This document shows positions 28,141 through 39,569 of a stretch of 64,000 bases of DNA, piece after piece (positions within the stretch are counted from its first letter, which is position 1; every line of letters begins with the position of its first letter). The position numbers were made by a program, and so were the translations under genes. Below the pieces are notes generated by a model, which ran no database searches, was not told the origin of the DNA, and saw only the letters and a list, made by a program, of their open reading frames with translations. Source of the DNA: Benincasa hispida (Eukaryota > Streptophyta > Magnoliopsida > Cucurbitales > Cucurbitaceae); contig NC_052354.1 of assembly GCF_009727055.1 (NCBI RefSeq), forward strand, positions 2,706,975 to 2,770,974, read 5' to 3'.

Positions 28141-30007
28141 TTTCCTAATTTATGTCTGAATTTATTTCAACTCTTAATCAAATAAACCCCACTGTTTTAA
28201 ATATTGAGAAACATGCAACATATTATATCATGTTCAAGAAGAGAGGAAAAAAAAATAGGAAAGAACTTTTTAAAGCATGTTTTCTCTGTTTTGTGATTTG
28301 ACCCCATTTTTTTTGCACAGTGACACTCCAACATGATTTTAGGAATTAATATTGTGAAATTACATTGCATACTAAATACATTTTAAGAAAGCAAAATCTT
28401 AACTTCAACTTTTCTGTAATTATAGGTGTGGAATCACATAATAATCACATAAAAATTCAAATTTTCAAACAGAAGTTTTTTACCTATTTGCAAAAAAAGC
28501 AAAACCTAAGCATACGCGCCTAATTTTTTTATTTTTTTTTAAAGTTGCAATTGACTCATTAATATTTGTGTTTAAAACAAATTGATTTGAAATTATTAAA
28601 ATTAAATTTTATTACTTGACCATCTACTAAAAATGAAAGAAAAAATATGATATTTTAGTTTTTGAGTTGTTTTCAAATATAAGAAAAATTAACCAAAATG
28701 TCTACAAATAATAGACCGTCTATATGTGATAGACAACAATAGATTATTATCTGTGTCTATTGATAGATACATATAGTAGTTTATTGTTGTCTATCGTGGT
28801 CTATCACAGATGATGATATTTTGCTGTGTAAATATTTTTAGCTGATTTGTTTTGGTTAAAATAAAATTTCATACTTTTTTATTTTTGTACTTATAATTTT
28901 GCAAAATTTCCCTTAATAATTATAAGATATTTAATTAAATTTTAATTAAATAATTAGAATATTCCAACTTATCGATTGTTTAGGGCTTCTCGATACATCT
29001 CGTCTCGAGATTTGAGTAAGAAATGCAAAAAATCCAAAGGTTACGTAATCTTCTCTAATCTTTCTAAAACTAAAAAAGTCACATTACCAAATATTACATA
29101 ATTTAAAAAAAATTTAAAAAGATAATTGGTGAATTATCAATATATTAATTTAGAAATTTGTGTAAATATAAATTGGAGGTAAGATTTGCAAAATTTTATA
29201 TAAGATTTGGGATATATTGCAAGAGAAAATTCGAGAAGAGGTAAGAGTTGGTATAAGATTTGGATAGATTGCATATAATTTGAAAAGATTATATGGATCT
29301 CGAGGTTAATCCCAACAAAATAATATTGAAATTCTACATACTTGAACTTTCTTGATGAAATCTTAGGCATAATTAATACCGAAATTCATATATTTGAGCT
29401 TTTTAAAAATGTTGAATCAATTTGGACTATCTAATTTGAAAATATATAAGATTTGGGAAGATTATATAAAAAAAAATAGCAAATCTTGATGTGTAATCAA
29501 GGGAGAGGTACAGCCCAAAATAATGGATAAGTTAGAAAATTTTGATTTTTTTTTTAACTAAATCTCGAAAGTCAATCTCGCCTGAGATAGACCGAGAAAA
29601 ATTATTTTTACGAGTTTTCAAAAAGGATGCTCGTTTTTTAAAGTGAAAACTTAACCGTGTTATTTCTAACCATTCCTTTATAATAACGAGTTTTTTTTTT
29701 TTTTTTTAATTATGTTTAAATACATGGAGAACAATGGTGAGAATTGTTTTATATTTATTTTTAAATATACAATAAACCTTTGGAGAATGAGAGGAGGATT
29801 GTTTTCGTTTTGATTTTAAAATTCCATGTTCTTTTATTCATTCCAAAGGTCAGAAATGATTTGAAATCAATTACTTCGAATTATTTCAAAACTAGTTTGT
29901 TAACTCAAGCAAGAAACATGACGTCAATTCCAATACAACCCCATTTGAACTAATTGGTTCTAGCAGCGCTTGAAAAATGTAGTTAAGCAACTCTTTTCTT
30001 ATCATTC
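28141..30007. other. Intergenic AT-rich region
   Basis: No conserved coding sequence is visible apart from the small repeat element listed at 28665-28865. A second AT-rich tract (29100-29480) reiterates AGATTTGG/TTGCATATAA-like phrases without a clear period. Confidence 0.5.
28665..28865. mobile_element. Short non-autonomous element of the tetO-like repeat family
   Basis: A roughly 200-bp unit starts near TTTTCAAATATAAGAAAAATT and ends near TTTAGCTGATTTGTTTTGGT. Its core holds four or more TCTAT/GATAGA half-sites (28714-28806). The arms are loosely inverted copies of an AAATAT..CAAAAT theme seen near the ends of the Mutator-like islands. The ends are approximate. Confidence 0.5.
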
Positions 30008-30935
30008 TTGGTCATTCACAAACACAGCTCTTCAACTTTAAAGTTTCTACGCTTCTGTAACCTTACTCTTACCGACTTATGTAACGCTCGCTTCGTATTT
30101 TATTATCTAACTTCCTTAAATGTTTGTCTATATAACGCTCGCTTCGTATTTTATTATCTAACTTCCTTAAATGTTTATCTCTATACTGCAATTATCATAG
30201 CTTATGGCTTACAACCCGATCCTAAAGCCACTCTTTTGTACCATAACATGGTCCGTCATAGAGCTCCTCAACCTAGCCATTTTATCTACCCCCATGTCCT
30301 TAAATCATGGCCTGAGGTTTTGGAGTCCAATGGCACGAAAACCCAGGTCCTGAAATCTAAATTTGGTCGATACCCAGTTGTCCAAACGGCCATTGTTGAT
30401 TCCTATTCGAGGTTTTGTTCAAATATTGGGAATGCAAGATAGATGTTCGACGAAATGCTTATGAGAAGTGTAGTGTCTTGGACGGCGATGATTTCGGGGT
30501 AACCGAGGCTTGGGGACGTTCATAGTGCAATAGGGTTGTTTGAAAGTATGTCAGACATGGATGTCCCTGCTTGGAATGCTTTTATTGTTGGTTTGTGCTC
30601 AAAATGGTTTCTATTAGACATAAGGATTAGTTAGAGTTTTGTTATAAATATTGTTAAAGGGTTATTATTGTTGTATCTTGCTTTCAGTTATGTAATTGGC
30701 ATTTTGTGGTTAATAAAAGATGAGCAAGATTTATTTATTGTTGTCTAATAGTTTCTTTTGTGAAGCAGTTTGGTTGTTCAAAAGAATGGTTCACTGGCAC
30801 TGGAGGGTAATAATAACGAGCGTGAAAATGAGCCGAACAAGATCACATTTGCATCTGCACTATCACTTTTGTGGACATATTAGGATGCTTCTGAAGGAAT
30901 TGAATTCCATGCGGAAGCATGTGAATGCAGTGTCA
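30008..30935 (+). pseudogene. Pentatricopeptide-repeat (PPR) gene fragment, disrupted
   Basis: PPR-type reading frames are visible: ATLLYHNMVRHRAPQPSHFI, YPHVLKSWPEVLE, MFDEM followed by SVVSWTAMISG, then GDVHSAIGLFESM and DVPAWNAFIVG. From about 30765 a shifted frame continues with PNKITFASALSLL. This is the PLS/E-type pattern of organelle RNA-processing factors. In-frame stops (30440-30442 TAG, one in the 30496-30505 region, one near 30880) and at least one frameshift disable it. The normal N-terminus and most repeats are missing. A 51-bp tandem duplication lies inside it. Confidence 0.8.
30082..30183 (+). repeat. In-frame 51-bp tandem duplication in the PPR fragment
   Basis: The unit 30082-30132 (starting TAACGCTCGCTTCGTATTTT) is repeated at 30133-30183 with about three differences. 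As 51 is divisible by three, it duplicates 17 codons (NARFVFYYLTSLNV...) without shifting frame. Confidence 0.9.
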
Positions 30936-31234
30936 ATGTTAAACAATTTCAAAAAACACAAAATTTAGAGAAATACAGAGACGAAAACAGGATAAACATT
31001 TAAGATAAAGCATACTACTAGGAGATGAGAAGGGATAAGGAGAAACTTACCCTTGAAAATTTTTTTCTTGCAACTCCTCTCCACAAAACAGAATAGTACA
31101 AATTGGATCACCTTCAAACTCCACATGTAAACCCTAGAACTTAAGTTCCTAAATAGTTATGCTTTAAAGTTAACCTTTGATGCTGTCTGCTATAAGATAC
31201 TCAGTAAACTTTAATCCTTGTTGTATAGGTGTGA

Positions 31235-31810
31235 TGTCACACCCCGTTCCAGATTTCCCTTCTAACCTAGAACGAAGCGTGAAGACGTTAAACATCACTT
31301 CTCTCTATGACATCTAATGTCCCAACTCTTAACATATCCTGTACTCAAGATCAAACCCAAACTTCCAAAACCCATTTCCAAAAATAATCTATGTTCGTTG
31401 ACAGAGTTTAGGAATTTGATTCAGTTTAAATCACAATATTTGTTCTACAATAGATTTACATACCAACAGTAAGGATTATTTTTTGAACAAAACCTCCCAT
31501 GACATGTAAATCACAAGTTCTAGCTATTCTGGAATACTCTCAAATACATGCACAAACAATACAACAGATGTTTAACAACACTAGTGCATTTGACAGCTCA
31601 GGCAAGGCACCAGGAATACTGTCGCTACCTGGTGGGGAAAAACATAAACATGGAAAGCATGAGCTAAAGCCCAGTGAGTGGTTAGTTTAATATAAAACAT
31701 AAGCTATCACTTTCTAAATCCCAGTATAAAGTTATATCAAATCATTCAGTAAACCATTGAACAAAGTATAAAAGATTCAACAACATCTCAAACACGTGTT
31801 GGTAAAAAAA
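31235..31810 (+). repeat. Gypsy LTR copy L1 (truncated)
   Basis: The left terminus TGTCACACCCC matches the inverted end GGGTGTGACA of copies at 35124 and 41956. Most of its length (about 31307-31810) is repeated at 32651-33155 with few differences. It is cut off at 31811, where it runs directly into reverse-transcriptase sequence. Confidence 0.7.
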
Positions 31811-32540
31811 ATGGCATTACTAAAAACTCATAATGCCCATACCTTGTCCTGAACGCTGTCTTTGGAATATCTGATTCCTTAATTTTCAACTGATGGTACC
31901 CCGACCGTAAGTCAATCTTGGAGAATACCGAGACATCCTTTAGCTGATCAAATAAATCATCAATCTGTGGCAAAGGATACTTATTACGTATTGTTACCTT
32001 ATTTAACTGTCGGTAATCAATACATAATCTTAGTGTACCATCCTTCTTCTTTACAAACAATACTGGAGCACCCCATGGAGAAACACTAGGTCTAATGTAA
32101 CCTTTATCCACCAGTTCCTGCAGCTGAGTTTTCAACTGTTTCAGTTCTGTCGGTGCCATTCTATACGGTGCTTGGGAGATCGGAGCTGTTTCAGGCACTA
32201 AATCAATAGCAAACTCTATCTCTCTATCAGATGGTAATCCTGACATATCATCTGGAAAAACATCTTGGAATTCTTGCACCACTGGTATATCTTCTAATTT
32301 CAACTTCTTATCAATTTGTTTTATCTATCACATGAGCCAAATAAGCAACACAACCCTTTCTTAACATCTTACCTGCCTTTAGTATAGAAATCACACATGC
32401 AGGTAGGATTCGTCTATCACCTTTAAAATTCACTTCGACTTTTCCTAGTTGTTTAAACACTACCTCCTTTCGATGGAAATCTAAAGAGGCATGATATTTT
32501 GACAAGAAATTCATCCCTAGAATTATATCAAATTCCTAGA
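31811..32540 (-). pseudogene. Gypsy (Ty3-type) protease-RT fragment
   Basis: Two adjacent minus-strand frames give the linker NFLSKYHASLDFHRKEVVF (32311-32514) and RT sequence (31811-32303). RT motifs are [14 protein letters not shown] entry, [60 protein letters not shown] and [15 protein letters not shown]. They match chromovirus/Del-type Gypsy elements. The RT stops just before the catalytic YxDD segment because the element is truncated and joined to LTR L1. Integrase is absent. Confidence 0.9.
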
Positions 32541-32650
32541 TACCTCAAGATATTAAACCACACCTCTATGTCGTTAATGCTAACAAACCCACATAGTGAA
32601 GAAACAACACAATACACTAGAACCCCACCCACAAATATCCTATACAATAA

Positions 32651-33378
32651 TCTATGACATCTAACGTCCCAACTCTTAACATATCATGTACTCAAGATCA
32701 AACCCAAACTTCCAAAACCCATTTACAAAAATAATCTATGTTCGTTGAGAGAGTTTAGGAATTTGACTCAGTTTAAATCACAATACTGTTTAAATAGATT
32801 TACAGACCAACAATAAGGATTATTTTGAACAAAACCTCCCATGACATGTAACTCACAAGTTCTAACTGTTCTGGAATACTCTCAAATACATGCACAAACA
32901 ATATAACAGATGTTTAACAACACTAGTGGCGTTTGATGGCTCAGCAAGCACCAGGAACTTGTCGCTACCTGAGGGTGGGGAAAAACATTAAACATGGAAA
33001 GCATGAGCTAAAGCCCAGTGAGTGGTAGTTTAATATAAACATAAGCTATCACTTTCTAAATCTTTAATAAAGTTTATCAAATCATTTAGTAAACCATTGA
33101 ACAAAGTATAAAAGATTCAACAGCATCTCAAACACGTGTTGGTAAAAAAAAGTGGCATGATCAACTCTCATAAGCACATTATAAAGCATTCAGTCGTTAT
33201 TAGAAAACCATACCAACTTTATATCCAAATACTCGTTTACAACCGCGGGTTACTTTGGACAAAGAATGCCCCCCGCAGTGTAAACCAAATCACAAGGTCA
33301 TACGTGCACATAGAGCTACCTCAAGGCTAAGCATAAATACACACCACAGGCCCAGGTTACTCTGGACTCCCCGGTATA
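32651..33378 (+). repeat. Gypsy LTR copy L2 (runs into assembly gap)
   Basis: Bases 32651-33155 repeat 31307-31810 in the same orientation. The sequence then continues with LTR sequence missing from the truncated L1 and ends at the N run at 33379. The part 33105-33200 is also present inverted at 34471-34560. Confidence 0.75.
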
Positions 33379-33884
33379 CNNNNNNNNNNNNNNNNNNNNN
33401 NNNNNNNNNNNNNNNNNNNNNNNNNNNNNNNNNNNNNNNNNNNNNNNNNNNNNNNNNNNNNNNNNNNNNNNNNNNNNNNNNNNNNNNNNNNNNNNNNNNN
33501 NNNNNNNNNNNNNNNNNNNNNNNNNNNNNNNNNNNNNNNNNNNNNNNNNNNNNNNNNNNNNNNNNNNNNNNNNNNNNNNNNNNNNNNNNNNNNNNNNNNN
33601 NNNNNNNNNNNNNNNNNNNNNNNNNNNNNNNNNNNNNNNNNNNNNNNNNNNNNNNNNNNNNNNNNNNNNNNNNNNNNNNNNNNNNNNNNNNNNNNNNNNN
33701 NNNNNNNNNNNNNNNNNNNNNNNNNNNNNNNNNNNNNNNNNNNNNNNNNNNNNNNNNNNNNNNNNNNNNNNNNNNNNNNNNNNNNNNNNNNNNNNNNNNN
33801 NNNNNNNNNNNNNNNNNNNNNNNNNNNNNNNNNNNNNNNNNNNNNNNNNNNNNNNNNNNNNNNNNNNNNNNNNNNNNNNNNNNN
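33379..33884. other. Assembly gap (506 N)
   Basis: A run of N with LTR-type sequence on both sides. Content is unknown. Confidence 1.
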
Positions 33885-34130
33885 CTCTGGTTCCAAACTA
33901 CATTTTGATAAATCAAGATCGTATAAAACCATCGGGAGTTTAGAAATCACGATTTAAACATTTTTGAAATATCAATCAAGTAAAACAAATCATGCCATCA
34001 CATTTCATAAATCATAACATACTATAATATATAATTAGTTTCTATATCAAAACATTCGAAAGTAAACCATTCACAGTTAATCAGCTTCTCTTCATAATTT
34101 CGGTTTCTCCATCTCCCGTTTATCCTAAAA

Positions 34131-34470
34131 TTATATTGATAATCCTCTTACATCTTTAGCCACAAATGTTTCACCTAATGGCGTACTAATTAATAACTCT
34201 TCTGGCAAACATTCTAACTTTTTATTAACACCCACAACAAACACACATGACACAAAAGAATGCATAGCACCAAGGTCAATCAATACATGAGCAGGTTTAC
34301 TAAAAACAATTAACGTACCAGTCACGACATCTGGTGTTTCATCAGCTTTCTGTTGGGTCATTGCAAAAATTTTCCCTTGAGCACGGGAGCAACCTACTGA
34401 TGCCTTCTGCTTAACACCGCTTGAACCCTCGCCTTTGGAAGTTGTTGGCATAGTTGGTGTGGTTTTCTGA
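34131..34470 (-). pseudogene. Gypsy gag-protease fragment with altered protease active site
   Basis: The minus-strand frame contains GKIFAMTQQKADETPDVVTG followed by HVLIDLGAMHSFVS, the retropepsin region of Del-type Gypsy polyproteins. The catalytic triplet D-S/T-G reads D-L-G and the usual AT is AM, so the protease would be dead. It belongs with the RT fragment at 31811-32540 but is separated from it by LTR L2 and a gap. Confidence 0.8.
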
Positions 34471-35124
34471 TAACGATTGAATGCTTTAAAATATGCTTAT
34501 GAGAGTTGATCATGCCACTATTTTACTAGCACGTGTTTGAGATGCTATTGAATCTTTTATACTTGGCCAATGTTTTATTGAATGATTTAATTACTTTTAT
34601 TGGTGATTTAGAAAGCGATAACTTATGTTTATATTTAATTACCACTCACTGGGCATTAGCTCATGCTTTTGATGTTTTATGTTTTCCCCCCGAGGTAGCG
34701 TTAAAGTTCCAGAAACACGCTGAGCTATTTACTGCCACACGACAAGAGTCTCCTGCTACATTGTAGGCCTTGCACTGATGTAAATAGATTGTATATCACG
34801 AACCTTACGTGTCATGGTTTTGGGAGTACGGGACAAGAGGAGTTGTTTTGTTATGTAATGTCTGAAAGTGTTTCTGTTGTGTCTAAACTTTGTTCATGGT
34901 TTGTATATAACAGGAGATAGAAAGTTTATGAAACTTGTTCGTGGATATCGTAATATGAAATATGCTGAATGGAAATTAAATGTACTAAAGGATTATTGTG
35001 TAACTGTTCAGATTTAAGCACATGTTAAGTTGGTTAGTAAGATGCTAAATGTTATCGGGGGTGTTGTTTAGCATCTTCACACCTCTTTCTAGATTAGGTG
35101 GGTAATCTGGGAGGGGGTGTGACA
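34471..35124 (-). repeat. Gypsy LTR copy L3, inverted relative to L1 and L2
   Basis: The first 90 bases are the reverse complement of 33105-33200 (shared AGAGTTGATCATGCCAC and CACGTGTTTGAGATGCT). The right end GGAGGGGGTGTGACA is the inverse of L1's TGTCACACCCC start. L3 abuts gag-protease sequence at 34470. Confidence 0.75.
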
Positions 35125-35322
35125 TGTGAAGCTTAAAAGAAGAAAGAAACAAGAATAGAGATTTTCTAAGTGTTAAGCTTATGAAAAACTAAGTAATGTC
35201 ATAAAGTGAAACTCTCGGGTAGACAAGTTTTTTGAACACTTAGTAAATTTTATAAGGGTTTGTTGGAAGAAGGGAGGCTTAGCATGGAGGTCGGTGGCTT
35301 AGAGTATGCCTTGGCCTTGGCG

Positions 35323-36236
35323 NNNNNNNNNNNNNNNNNNNNNNNNNNNNNNNNNNNNNNNNNNNNNNNNNNNNNNNNNNNNNNNNNNNNNNNNNNNNNN
35401 NNNNNNNNNNNNNNNNNNNNNNNNNNNNNNNNNNNNNNNNNNNNNNNNNNNNNNNNNNNNNNNNNNNNNNNNNNNNNNNNNNNNNNNNNNNNNNNNNNNN
35501 NNNNNNNNNNNNNNNNNNNNNNNNNNNNNNNNNNNNNNNNNNNNNNNNNNNNNNNNNNNNNNNNNNNNNNNNNNNNNNNNNNNNNNNNNNNNNNNNNNNN
35601 NNNNNNNNNNNNNNNNNNNNNNNNNNNNNNNNNNNNNNNNNNNNNNNNNNNNNNNNNNNNNNNNNNNNNNNNNNNNNNNNNNNNNNNNNNNNNNNNNNNN
35701 NNNNNNNNNNNNNNNNNNNNNNNNNNNNNNNNNNNNNNNNNNNNNNNNNNNNNNNNNNNNNNNNNNNNNNNNNNNNNNNNNNNNNNNNNNNNNNNNNNNN
35801 NNNNNNNNNNNNNNNNNNNNNNNNNNNNNNNNNNNNNNNNNNNNNNNNNNNNNNNNNNNNNNNNNNNNNNNNNNNNNNNNNNNNNNNNNNNNNNNNNNNN
35901 NNNNNNNNNNNNNNNNNNNNNNNNNNNNNNNNNNNNNNNNNNNNNNNNNNNNNNNNNNNNNNNNNNNNNNNNNNNNNNNNNNNNNNNNNNNNNNNNNNNN
36001 NNNNNNNNNNNNNNNNNNNNNNNNNNNNNNNNNNNNNNNNNNNNNNNNNNNNNNNNNNNNNNNNNNNNNNNNNNNNNNNNNNNNNNNNNNNNNNNNNNNN
36101 NNNNNNNNNNNNNNNNNNNNNNNNNNNNNNNNNNNNNNNNNNNNNNNNNNNNNNNNNNNNNNNNNNNNNNNNNNNNNNNNNNNNNNNNNNNNNNNNNNNN
36201 NNNNNNNNNNNNNNNNNNNNNNNNNNNNNNNNNNNN
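35323..36236. other. Assembly gap (914 N)
   Basis: A run of N. The flanks (35125-35322, 36237-36400) are non-coding and do not match each other visibly. Confidence 1.
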
Positions 36237-37590
36237 GCATTGTTGCTGCTCACGCCAATCACCAGGGTACCTGTACGCATGATTTCTGCCCATGAGGGGC
36301 CACCTGACTATCTTGTGTGCGTCTATGGGGCCTGTGCACGTGCCCAACACCACCAAACCTAAGTTGTTTGCCTAGTTGTTAAGGGCTTGACATTGGTCTG
36401 ACGTTAGGAATTTGGAGTTGATAAGACATTGTTAAGTCTCTTAAGTAATGTGGAACTTAGACTATAAAAATACTCAAAATGTGGACTCAAAATAAATGTG
36501 GAATTTACTTACGTCAAGGATCAAGGGGGCCAAAAAGGGGCTAAGTTAGATTAAAGTTATTCAATGGAAACTAGTTAATTAACCAAGAGTTATTAATGTA
36601 TTGGCAAGTCAAACAGAGGTTGAAACAGCTTATAACTCTTTAGGAACCAATCAGTAACAATGAGTGACAAATGATTAAATTTGTTTTACTTAAATGATTT
36701 CATTGAATGATTGTGAATTGAAATTCGTTAACTCCTTTTACAAAGGTGATTTATAAGTCATATGATTCATGTTTACATGTATGATACAAGCACAAGTTTT
36801 CTCTTACAAGTTATATGTTCCAATATTTTTAAAGTATGTTTGAACGTGGATTGCTCACATATATGAGCTATATGCCCAAAATATTTTCAAGTTATGTTTA
36901 AGTATTAATTTTCCTTAGTAAAGCTCAATGTACTAGCATTTCTATGAGATGCTTCAAAGCATGATTTAATAGGCATTCCTAAGGTGTTATCTAAAGCACT
37001 CTGTTTATGTCTTCCTATTTCAAATGTTAAGTTATGGATGGAATCCCCAATGATTTTATGTTCAAAGTATGTTTTATAAAGAAAGATTTTAAGTACCTTG
37101 ATTCCCGATACTGAAGAACATGCATGTATCTGGGACCCGGATACTGAAGGGATGAAGGTATCTAGGAAATGCATTATCTATATGTATACGAAGGTTTTGG
37201 GGACTCACTTTAGCACACATGTAGGCTTTAGGCTGTGTGCTAGGGTGCTTAGCCTTTTGGGAGCATTTATGCGTACACGTATAAGAGTTAGCGATATTGA
37301 TTGTATTGAGATCACTCTACATTAGCTAATGTTATCGACCTTGAGTATATTGAGCTTGCTTTACCTCAACTAAGATGAAAAGGGTACAATGATATACTAA
37401 ACTTTTTTTATGAGATTTACATAAATCAAGCTATGATTTCAAGGTTTTCTTAAGTACCATGTTATTTTTGTATTTTACCAAGCACTTAGTTTTTCAAAGC
37501 ATGCTTAAATCCCTGAGGCAATAAAAATGTTGATGATCTTACCATAATTCTCTTTACTTATAATTAGTTTACATTATGTTATGTTATGCT
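36237..37590. other. Repeat-derived non-coding stretch, no gene seen
   Basis: AT-rich sequence between the gap and LTR L4. It contains phrases such as GGACCCGGATACTGAAGG, reminiscent of Gypsy LTR or untranslated sequence. No conserved protein frame is visible. Confidence 0.4.
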
Positions 37591-39569
37591 TTAAATAGTC
37601 ACTTGGTGGGCATCCCAGCTCACTTTTTCAAAATATTTTCCTCATCGGGTAGTGATCGAGTTCTCGGTACCTAGCTACAACTGCTAGTCTGCCATATCAC
37701 AGTTAGAAGATTCCAGATAGATCAAGCAGTTTGGGTCTTTAATAAGTTTAAGTTGTCCTATAAAAATGTACATATTAGTGTTGGGTTGTATGTTCTAAAA
37801 CTCGCAGTTTGTAAAGTTAAACATTTTTTATTATCAATAAAGATGTTATTTAACATTTCTTCAATAAAGTTGTTATTGAATCTTTAAATTGCATTCATAT
37901 AGTCTAAATCCAATAAACTAAGATCCATGACTATTACATGAATAATTGAATTTATGTAGAGACATAAAGATGGATCAAGTTTGAGTAAATAGCCAAAATG
38001 GTGTATAGTAGACGAATAAGGTTGGATGCCTTATTTTGATAACACTATTGGATGTGACCTACTCTATAGTGGTTACAAGTTGTTGTAAAGGTGCTACAAA
38101 CGAAGTGATCCTGATTCATTCATGTATTAACATGAGGAGTGAGGGCGTTCTATGCAATGAGTTTGCATAAGATTAGACCAAGAAATAAGTCACTTTTACT
38201 TTATAACACTGTTTACTGTTTAAGATTGTCTATTTCTCTTAGATGATCTAGGTAACTCGATCTTAATCTTGAGCTAACTATGAACTTCTGTTTATTCGGG
38301 ATTATCCTTAAATTTGTATAGGTGAGGGTTGGCTCAACAGCGGCTCAATAAGCTTCCCATTTTAGGGATAAGATTGGGTAGATAGCTGGAGACATAGGGT
38401 GCAATAAAGAGTTCACGCCTACCCGATTTAGGAATAAAAGAAAGGTTGTTCTCTTAAGTACTGAATCCAGGTTTTGAACATAGGGTCCCACTCTCTCAAT
38501 GGCCCGAGAGGGATCTAGTTTAGTGATTGGATCACAAACCAATTGTTCATTAGAGGATTAGTGGAACTTAAGGAGCAAGATATAATATTGGGGGTAAAAC
38601 AACATCTTGACCCAGCCGTTATTATGAACAACTTGTGAATGATCGACTTACTGGTTATGGTTAAATCATGTGGACACAAATATATCTATAGATGAGAGTG
38701 CAACTATTGAGCTATAGTGGTGTGACTTGATAGTTAACGAATATTGATTAATTTGGTCTAAAGAGTGTTAGTCAATTAATCTTAATTAGTGTAAAATATG
38801 AACACCTTGAATTAATAAATTGAGTGAATCTGGTATCAATTTGAATTGTTCAATTTGAATTTCAATTTGAAAATGTTCAAATTGAAATTAGGGTTTGAAT
38901 TTGAATAAGTTCAAATTCGAATTAAGGTTTGTACAATTATATTCGATATAATTAATGTTTAATTTGATTAAATTAAGCAAAATTGGAGAGTTTATAATAT
39001 TTAAATATTGATTTAAATATTAATTACATGAATGAGATTCATGTTTAAAATTAGGTGTGTGATTAATTTAATATTTGATATTAAATTAATTAATTAATTA
39101 AATATGTTTAATTAATTAAAAATCAAATTAATTTCCAATTTCAATTCAATTTGAGAAATTGTGAATTAATCAAAATTATTTTAATTAATTTGGAATTAAT
39201 TGGAAAATTAATATCAAAGTGGGTTTTTTCCCACAAAATGAAAGGAGAAGGTGTTCCTCCTCCATTATCGCAGCTTTTTCCACTTCAAATTTGAAGTAGC
39301 TGCTAGCATTATTGTTAATCAGAGTGCTTGCATGTTATGGTTTAATAAAAAGGCTCTCCAATTTGCTGAATGAGGGTATGGGTTGCTAAAGAAATCAATT
39401 TTTGCATTCTTCTTCTTCCTCTCCAAAACCCAGAAATTCCTTTCATAAATTCACCAAAATTAGAGTTTCACCACTTAAATTCAAGGTTAAGAATAGTAGA
39501 GAAGATCTCTTAGTGTTTCATTGGCAATTTGGAGCTGAATTCACATGAAGAACAACTTTGATTAGGAGA

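Noticed and set aside
33255..36356. Long ORFs spanning the N runs
   Set aside because: They are open only because N codons are not stops.
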